A stretch of DNA of 64,000 bases from JBBQYD01 sp942493075 (GTDB taxonomy: Bacteria; Verrucomicrobiota; Verrucomicrobiia; Limisphaerales; UBA8199), in assembly GCA_942493075.1 (NCBI GenBank), contig OW818681.1:4092001-4156000 (forward strand), in the 5' to 3' direction. A model generated the notes under the pieces. That model had not been told where the DNA came from. It searched no databases and worked only from the letters and a program-made list of their open reading frames with translations. Position 1 is the stretch's first letter, and each line of letters begins with the position of its first letter. Below are positions 58,740-64,000 of this stretch, one piece after another. The position numbers were made by a program, and so were the translations under genes.

Positions 58740-61040
58740 TCAGCGGCGATGCAAGGCGGAGAAGTTGAGCAGGGTGGCGATCTGGGGTTGTGTGAGGCGT
58801 ACCCCCTCGAGAAAGGACCGAGAGACTGCGGTAAGCGCTTCGATATTCGTGATGTCGGCAGAGATTAGCTTTTCGACGGTCCTGCGACCAATTCCGTTCA
58901 ACTGAAGGAGTTGGCCGAGAGTTGCACCAAGGCTAAGGTTGTCGAGGAGTTCGTAGATTCTGAGGGAAAGGAAATCGAGCTTGTAGGCCTTGTCGGAGTC
59001 GCAGATCTGGGCCAAGCAGGAGAGCACCCATGTGACGGTAGATTTAAGTCCGGATTCAAAGGAACCGTGGTGGACGCCGTACGTGGTGCACAGGTCAGGA
59101 ATGGTTTTGCCGCGCGAGTGTTCCAGCAGCATCTGGGCAGTGCGAATGAGGCGATAAAAAGCCTTCGCCACTTCGGCAGGCCTTTCACGGTCGTGAGGGA
59201 TTTGCAGGGTGGCCAGAAGCCGATGAGTGGGATTGGAACTTGATTCAGGATCGCGCCAAAGGTTTACCAGGGGTTTTTCATCGACAGGGAGAGCCTCGAC
59301 GTAGGTTTGGGCTTGCTCTACTGCAGAGTTGCTTGGTTTGGGCAACCAGCTATCGCGAACCTCGTAAGCGGTGACGGCGAGAAAAAGGAGGTCGAAATCT
59401 GTCAGACGACGAAGGAGAGAAGGCGCGGTGCTCCCGGCTTCCCGTGCCTTTTGAGAGAGAGTGATCAACGCGCGCAGGAAGTTGGCCAAGAGTGCGCCGG
59501 ACTCAGGGCAGAGGCCGGAGAGGCTAACAGTGCGACCAAGTTTGGTTGGACTATAGAAGCCTTCACTATTCTCTACGAGGTAAATCAGTTTGGCGCGTTC
59601 CAACTCGACTAACTGTTTATGCAAACCGGTCGAACGATTACCCGAGTGGAAGGCAGAATAGGTGCGACTGACAAACTGCGCGAGCTCGGCCGCATTCGCT
59701 TGCTGGCGAACCACCAATTCCGTGAGAGCGATCGCTTTCAAAGGGTCAACGTCTTCGGCAGCTTTGGCTAAAGGTGACGAACGATGGAAAGGAGAGTGAG
59801 GCAGCAACTGCGGGCGGATTTCGTCAATCCTGCCGGAGGCGAGATCTTCAGTGAATGAAGTATCCTCGGTGGGATTTGCTAAGATCCAGGCGTGCCCAGG
59901 AATCTCACCACGGCCAGCTCGGCCAATCATCTGAAGCAGATCGGAAGTTTTCAGCCGACCAGCACCATGAAAGATGGTGTCGCGAACAATGACTTCCGTG
60001 GCGGGCGTATTCACCCCCATTTTGAGTGAGGTGGTGGTGACTAGAATACGGATCGTTCTCAGGCGAAAACCCTGGATAATGCGATTGCGATTGCGCAGAG
60101 AGAGGCCTGCATGAAAGAAAGCCACTTGGTCTTGAGAAGTAGTGTGTTCCTGCAAATGCCGGGCAAGTGCTTCGGCATCGGATTTCTTATAGACGAAGAT
60201 GAGCAAACTAGACGAAGGATCTGCCAATACGTTGCGAGCACGATCGAGAACGAAAGCGTCCTTGTCCTCTAAAGAGACCACGCTGCGATGCAGCAAAGGA
60301 AATCGGTAAGTCTCTTCGCAATGGCGAACCTCCGGGCGGGAAGTGGCCAGCCAGTCGGTGATGCCAGTAATGCCGCCGATAGTGGCGGAGAGTCCGACCA
60401 GGGAACTTTCCGGGCAGAGGACCAGCAGACGGGTCAAAAGAATTTCCACGGTCGCGCCCCTGTTACGATCGCCGAGGAGGTGAAATTCATCGATAAAATA
60501 GGTGTCAATCTGGCGAGCCCAGGCGTGGTTGTCGGGGTTGCGTAAAAGGACTTCAAGGCGCTCCGGGGTGCAGATGAAAATCTGGCCTTGAGCTGGCGGC
60601 GGCGAACCGACGAAATCATTGGTGATTTGGTAATCGCCGGTGGAGACGACGACTTCAATGGAGGGGCCTCCGTGAGCAACAATTCTCACTGCGAGGTTAC
60701 GGAACTCCTCCGCTTTTTCCTCAGCCAGAGCTTTCAACGGGACCACGAAGACATGTCGGGAATGGTTAACGATGGCGCCGGCGAACATCCGCAAAATGGC
60801 GATCAGCGTTTTGCCACTGTTGGTGGGCGCGGTGACCAGGAAGGTGCGCCGAGAATCAATTATGCCGTTTTCAACGGCCCATACTTGAGGCGGGGAAAGG
60901 CGCACCTCGGCTCCGTAAGCATCAGTCAATGCGCAAGTCAGGCAGGAGGGAATCGGGAGATCGGACAGACTGGGGCCGTCTGGGCGGTGGGATGACCCTA
61001 CGACATCCGTGTAGAGCAACGTATGTGGGATGGCACTCAT
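58740..61040 (-). CDS. Ski2/Hel308-like superfamily 2 helicase
   Basis: A 766-residue ATP-dependent helicase. Walker A is VTAPTNSGKT (about residue 70), motif II is YFIDEFHLLG (DEFH), motif III VGLSATIGG, the second RecA domain has VIVRDTIFHGAG and the motif VI QMIGRAGRGE. After a winged-helix-like region (IALTELVVRQQANAAELAQFV), the C-terminal helices include LIRTAQMLLEHSRGKTIPDLCTTYGVHHGSFE, and a helix-hairpin-helix is LLQLNGIGRRTVEKLISADITNIEAL. The layout is that of Hel308. The C-terminal helices are clearly related to those of the divergent helicase at 61432, so the two are paralogues. It follows the XRE regulator by a 4-nt overlap. Confidence 0.88.
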   Translation of the reverse strand: MSAIPHTLLYTDVVGSSHRPDGPSLSDLPIPSCLTCALTDAYGAEVRLSPPQVWAVENGIIDSRRTFLVTAPTNSGKTLIAILRMFAGAIVNHSRHVFVVPLKALAEEKAEEFRNLAVRIVAHGGPSIEVVVSTGDYQITNDFVGSPPPAQGQIFICTPERLEVLLRNPDNHAWARQIDTYFIDEFHLLGDRNRGATVEILLTRLLVLCPESSLVGLSATIGGITGITDWLATSRPEVRHCEETYRFPLLHRSVVSLEDKDAFVLDRARNVLADPSSSLLIFVYKKSDAEALARHLQEHTTSQDQVAFFHAGLSLRNRNRIIQGFRLRTIRILVTTTSLKMGVNTPATEVIVRDTIFHGAGRLKTSDLLQMIGRAGRGEIPGHAWILANPTEDTSFTEDLASGRIDEIRPQLLPHSPFHRSSPLAKAAEDVDPLKAIALTELVVRQQANAAELAQFVSRTYSAFHSGNRSTGLHKQLVELERAKLIYLVENSEGFYSPTKLGRTVSLSGLCPESGALLANFLRALITLSQKAREAGSTAPSLLRRLTDFDLLFLAVTAYEVRDSWLPKPSNSAVEQAQTYVEALPVDEKPLVNLWRDPESSSNPTHRLLATLQIPHDRERPAEVAKAFYRLIRTAQMLLEHSRGKTIPDLCTTYGVHHGSFESGLKSTVTWVLSCLAQICDSDKAYKLDFLSLRIYELLDNLSLGATLGQLLQLNGIGRRTVEKLISADITNIEALTAVSRSFLEGVRLTQPQIATLLNFSALHRR

Positions 61041-61402
61041 TCCTCGAACTGCCTTAAGATTTGCAGAAAAGCTTCGACCACTTTGTGTCGTTTAGCCGGC
61101 GGCAGAGATTTCAGCTGGGTGGTTAGGTCATCCAGACCGGCATCGGGATTAGGGGTTTGGGTGGTCGCGATAGGGCGTTGCTGAACTTCCTCGAAACTCA
61201 TGCCCATGGCCTCGGCAATGCGCCTGACGGTGTCAAACTGCGGGTCAACCTGACCGTTTTCAATTCGGCTGAGGGCATTGTGAGCCAAACCGGCCCGCCG
61301 TTCCACGTCGGATTGGGTGAGATTCTGGCGCAAACGCCAGTGGCGAAGGCGTTCACCCAAGGGAACCGCCTGAGGGACATTTGTGTCCTTTCTTGTTGAC
61401 AT
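61037..61402 (-). CDS. XRE-family transcriptional regulator of the helicase pair
   Basis: A 121-residue Cro/C1-type regulator starting at ATG 61402. The HTH is LGERLRHWRLRQNLTQSDVERRAGLAHNALSRIENGQVDPQFDTVRRIAEAMGMSFEEV, covering about residues 15-75. The C-terminal part (LDDLTTQLKSLPPAKRHKVVEAFLQILRQFEE) is helical and may dimerise or sense. Its stop overlaps the start of the leftward helicase (ATGA), and an inverted repeat lies just upstream between it and the rightward helicase. It probably controls both helicases. Confidence 0.87.
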   Translation of the reverse strand: MSTRKDTNVPQAVPLGERLRHWRLRQNLTQSDVERRAGLAHNALSRIENGQVDPQFDTVRRIAEAMGMSFEEVQQRPIATTQTPNPDAGLDDLTTQLKSLPPAKRHKVVEAFLQILRQFEE

Positions 61403-61429
61403 GTGTAATACGTTAGAGAAACTACACAT
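61401..61429. promoter_or_regulatory. Inverted-repeat operator in the divergent helicase region
   Basis: ATGTGTA (61401-61407) and TACACAT (61423-61429) form a perfect 7-bp inverted repeat with a 15-nt spacer. It spans the start codon of the XRE gene and the sequence just before the rightward helicase start (61432), leaving only 29 nt between the two start codons. A regulator bound here could block both directions. Confidence 0.6.
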
Positions 61430-61431
61430 GA

Positions 61432-63972
61432 ATGCGTAATTCGCCGGCTCTTGTCGAGACCACTTTTGCAGAAGGAAACAAAGCACTCTTTCCTTCCCAG
61501 AAGGCATTACGGAAAGCGGGGTATCCGGGGGAGGAGGAAAGTTGGGTAGTGTGCTCTCCTACAGGGTCCGGGAAGACGCTTATGGCAGAGTGGGCAATAG
61601 ATCAGGCGGCGGGGAGAGGTCTGACGGCAGTTTATGTCGCACCTTTGCGGGCGATCGTAGAGGAGAAACTGGCGGAATGGGCAGAACGAAAACCAGAGTG
61701 GAACCTCGGGGTATACACCGGCGAGACGTCGCGGAAAGGGCGACAAGCGCGACCCAAAGACGAAACCGTATTGCTGATGACGCCAGAGAAACTTTCGAAT
61801 TATCTGCTGAGTTGGAAGAACAACCTGGATTGGATCAGTCGCGTTGGAGTGCTGATCATTGATGAGTTTCATTTGATGGGCGATCCGAACCGCGGGGCAG
61901 CACTGGAAAGCATGATAGGCCGTTTGCAACGCATCAATCCTCTGGTTCAAATAGCGGTTTTTTCGGGCACGTTGAGCAACGCGGGGGAATTGGCCAACTG
62001 GCTCAAGGCGAGAAAGTTCATATCGGATTGGCGTCCGGTTCCGATCGAGAAACGAGTAGTGCGGTTCAAGAATCTCAAGCACAAGATGGAGCAACTGCGA
62101 ACTGAGATTGAAGCATGCCGGGTGTCGGGCGGCAAAACCCTGGTATTTGTGAACTCCCGCAAGCGGAGTGAGGCAATAGCAAAGGAACTGCAGGCGGCAG
62201 GCATCGGGGCGGAATTCCACCATGCCGGTTTACCACGCAAGGAGCGGGAATCGAGCCAGAGGCGGATGAGATCGGGTGAAATTGAGGTTTTGCTGTCCAC
62301 GTCGGCGCTGGAGATGGGAGTCAATTTTCCGGCACGGAAGGTGGTCATATTTGATGCCTATTGTTTCGACGGCGAAACGTTCGCGCCGATGAGCGTGCAA
62401 CGATTCCAGCAGTGCGCGGGACGCGCCGGACGACCTGGCTACGATGATCAGGGCGAGGTGGCGTTGTTCCTGCCGGTGTGGGATGGGGGCCGGATCGATT
62501 ATCTTAACGCAGAACCGGAGCCGGTGAAGTCGGGGATGTTTGGCAACGACAACCTGCTGCGCGAGGTGCTCGGGGAAATTGCCGGACGACTCTCAATCAC
62601 GCGGGAGCATTTGGAAACAAACTTCGCGGGACGCACCCTCTGGCGGCGGCAAGGCGGTGCGCAGGAGTTGAGTAAACCCTTGCAGACTTTGAAGGAGGGG
62701 GGGATGGTTCGAGAGGTCCAGAAGGAGTGCCGCACGTATCTGAACGAAACGGCACTGGGCCGGGTGGCGACTCAGATGGCTGTGAGCCCGAATACGATCC
62801 ATCAGTGGTGCGCGCTCGACCGGGAATGGGATTGGTGGGAAGAATTCGACGTGCTGCTGGCGGTGTGCATGGCGCGTGAGGTGACTCCCGTTATGGGATT
62901 CAACTTCGAGGAAATAGACCGAATGACCGATGTGCTGCTGCGAATACCGAGCACAATCATGGATGGACATTCCTCGGAGTTGGGCCGTGCTATGCCGGGG
63001 ATAACGGTGAAGCGATGGTTGGCGACGGTGAAAGCGGCAGTGATGCTTATGCAGCATACGCAAGGGCAAGCAATAGAGGACTTGGCTGTTGATTACGACT
63101 GCTATCCGACTGACTTTCAGACGCTAAAACGGAACTGTGCCTGGGTGCTGGCGGCTGCCCAGAGAGTGTTTCAGATCCTCGCGCGTCAACGTGCAGAGGG
63201 AGGGTTGGAAGAGGGAGAGAAGTTAAGTGAACCCGTGAAATCGAGAGAAGGAGAGTTGTGTCGGCGACTTGGGCTCATGATTGAATATGGGGTTCCAGCG
63301 GAATCTGTAGGACTGGTGAAAGTGCCGGGCGTTGGTAGCAAGAGAGTGCGGAAACTTATCCAGAACGGGGTTGCGACCCTTGAAGCTTTGACGCGATTAC
63401 GGCCGAAGGAGTTGGGAACAATACTGGGACTGAAAAGGGAAATGGCAGAGAAGTTGATAAAAAAAGCGAAGATGGTGTGGGCGGAGGAGAGGGCCGAGGA
63501 TCCGTTTGAGATTGGAGGGCCTGCGAGGCGTCCCGTGAGATCACTTACAATTGGAGAGCATGCTTGGAAACTGCCTGCGGGGATTGATCCGTATCGGTTG
63601 CGACGGGCACTGGAATTGGAGGTTACGCACGTATCGGAGGAATGCATCCATGTGCGCGGCGGCACGGAACCGCATCAGGTAAGCATTGAAACTGACGCGT
63701 TGCGGCGGCGGGCGTATCAATGTGACTGCGCCGACTTTGGAAAGGGGACGAGTATGTGCAAGCACGTCATTCGGGCGCGGCTGGAGTTGCATGATGATAG
63801 GAAAATTGTGGAGGCACTGAGACTTTTGCGGGAATCTAAGGAACGCCCACTGCGGTTCAGTTTGGGAGAACTGTGGATGAAGACGGGGGGATTGTTCGAC
63901 CGGTTTAACGGGCGCGAGGTGGACTACGCGGGAACCCGGTTCTTGAGAAGGGCCCAGGAGGGGAAGAGATGA
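61432..63972 (+). CDS. Ski2/Hel308-like helicase with SWIM zinc finger
   Basis: An 846-residue helicase, divergent from and paralogous to that at 58740. Walker A VVCSPTGSGKTLMAEWAI (residue about 43), DEFH box VLIIDEFHLMGDPNRGAALE, motif III altered to AVFSGTLSN (Ser-Gly-Thr instead of Ser-Ala-Thr), motif VI QCAGRAGRPG. The C-terminal helices AAVMLMQHTQGQAIEDLAVDYDCYPTDFQTLKRN match those of the partner. A helix-hairpin-helix follows (VKVPGVGSKRVRKLIQNGVATLEAL). A SWIM zinc finger is added near residue 760 (CDCADFGKGTSMCKHVI, C-x-C-x(n)-C-x-H), which the other helicase lacks. The stop overlaps the next start codon (ATGA at 63969). Confidence 0.9.
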   Translation: MRNSPALVETTFAEGNKALFPSQKALRKAGYPGEEESWVVCSPTGSGKTLMAEWAIDQAAGRGLTAVYVAPLRAIVEEKLAEWAERKPEWNLGVYTGETSRKGRQARPKDETVLLMTPEKLSNYLLSWKNNLDWISRVGVLIIDEFHLMGDPNRGAALESMIGRLQRINPLVQIAVFSGTLSNAGELANWLKARKFISDWRPVPIEKRVVRFKNLKHKMEQLRTEIEACRVSGGKTLVFVNSRKRSEAIAKELQAAGIGAEFHHAGLPRKERESSQRRMRSGEIEVLLSTSALEMGVNFPARKVVIFDAYCFDGETFAPMSVQRFQQCAGRAGRPGYDDQGEVALFLPVWDGGRIDYLNAEPEPVKSGMFGNDNLLREVLGEIAGRLSITREHLETNFAGRTLWRRQGGAQELSKPLQTLKEGGMVREVQKECRTYLNETALGRVATQMAVSPNTIHQWCALDREWDWWEEFDVLLAVCMAREVTPVMGFNFEEIDRMTDVLLRIPSTIMDGHSSELGRAMPGITVKRWLATVKAAVMLMQHTQGQAIEDLAVDYDCYPTDFQTLKRNCAWVLAAAQRVFQILARQRAEGGLEEGEKLSEPVKSREGELCRRLGLMIEYGVPAESVGLVKVPGVGSKRVRKLIQNGVATLEALTRLRPKELGTILGLKREMAEKLIKKAKMVWAEERAEDPFEIGGPARRPVRSLTIGEHAWKLPAGIDPYRLRRALELEVTHVSEECIHVRGGTEPHQVSIETDALRRRAYQCDCADFGKGTSMCKHVIRARLELHDDRKIVEALRLLRESKERPLRFSLGELWMKTGGLFDRFNGREVDYAGTRFLRRAQEGKR

Positions 63973-64000
63973 AAGCAAGTGCGAAGTCAGAGGTCGGAAG
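63969..64000 (+). CDS. Start of a downstream gene, cut by window edge
   Basis: ATG at 63969 overlaps the stop of the SWIM helicase (ATGA), and 10 codons follow (MKASAKSEVG...) before the window ends. The coupling suggests a third component of the helicase operon. Nothing can be said about its product. The last bases (AAGTCAGAGGTCGGAAG) also resemble the complement of the CCTCCGA/CCTCTGA heptanucleotide family, so chance is possible. Confidence 0.35.
   Translation, partial: MKASAKSEVG

Overview
The window looks like chromosomal DNA of a member of the Verrucomicrobiota, probably of the Pedosphaera/Limisphaera type. The clues are PEP-CTERM proteins, prepilin-like N-termini, autotransporter-associated beta-strand repeats fused to glycoside hydrolases, a shared C-terminal beta module ending in FFRL/FYRL on many secreted proteins, and a Gram-negative Kdo/Lpt operon combined with HprK and HPr. 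This placement is inference from protein content; there is no rRNA in the window.

Layout. (1) 1-13.4 kb: a leftward glycan-degradation locus with GH85 endo-beta-N-acetylglucosaminidase, two GH97, two GH76 (one cut by the window edge) and a PEP-CTERM protein. Together they suit high-mannose N-glycans or fungal mannoprotein. (2) 13.8-24.5 kb: an accessory stretch of small rightward genes. From 16.2 to 23.0 kb they are separated by imperfect inverted repeats with the layout of integron attC sites, including single unpaired bases in the stems. No integron integrase is visible, so this looks like an attC cluster lacking an integrase. Three copies of a promoter-bearing repeat (GTAATTAC then TTGACA-16-TATGCT) are spread through it, and two of them run directly into an attC-like site. 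(3) 24.6-31 kb: SRPBCC and VOC proteins, an NsrR-type regulator with a palindromic operator overlapping a quinol-type nitric oxide reductase gene, and a GH9 cellulase. (4) 31-44 kb: a papain-like protease, a GreA/B-type factor, a 20-repeat secreted protein, then the housekeeping run kdsA-kdsC-lptA/C-lptB-hprK-hpr-gatC (leftward), and an M48 membrane protease. (5) 44-52 kb: a CARDB/DUF11 secreted protein broken by an in-frame TGA, a thioesterase, a PEP-CTERM protein, a Tat-type alkaline phosphatase, a Tat-type metallophosphoesterase and LarE. (6) 52-64 kb: a mobile or defence-like region with a PIN-domain toxin pair, a frameshifted Panacea-type antitoxin with a partner gene, two tyrosine integrases around a tRNA-Leu 3' fragment and a 21-bp direct repeat, and a divergent pair of Ski2/Hel308-like helicases with an XRE regulator between them.

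The most unusual items are the promoter-bearing attC-like array, the two-helicase/XRE module, the tRNA-Leu attachment structure with an integrase that has lost a visible start codon, and a proteasome-like Ntn hydrolase carried as a gene cassette. Several genes look broken by single-base changes: a prepilin-like gene, the Panacea antitoxin and the CARDB protein. All functions are inferred from sequence motifs; no database search was run.
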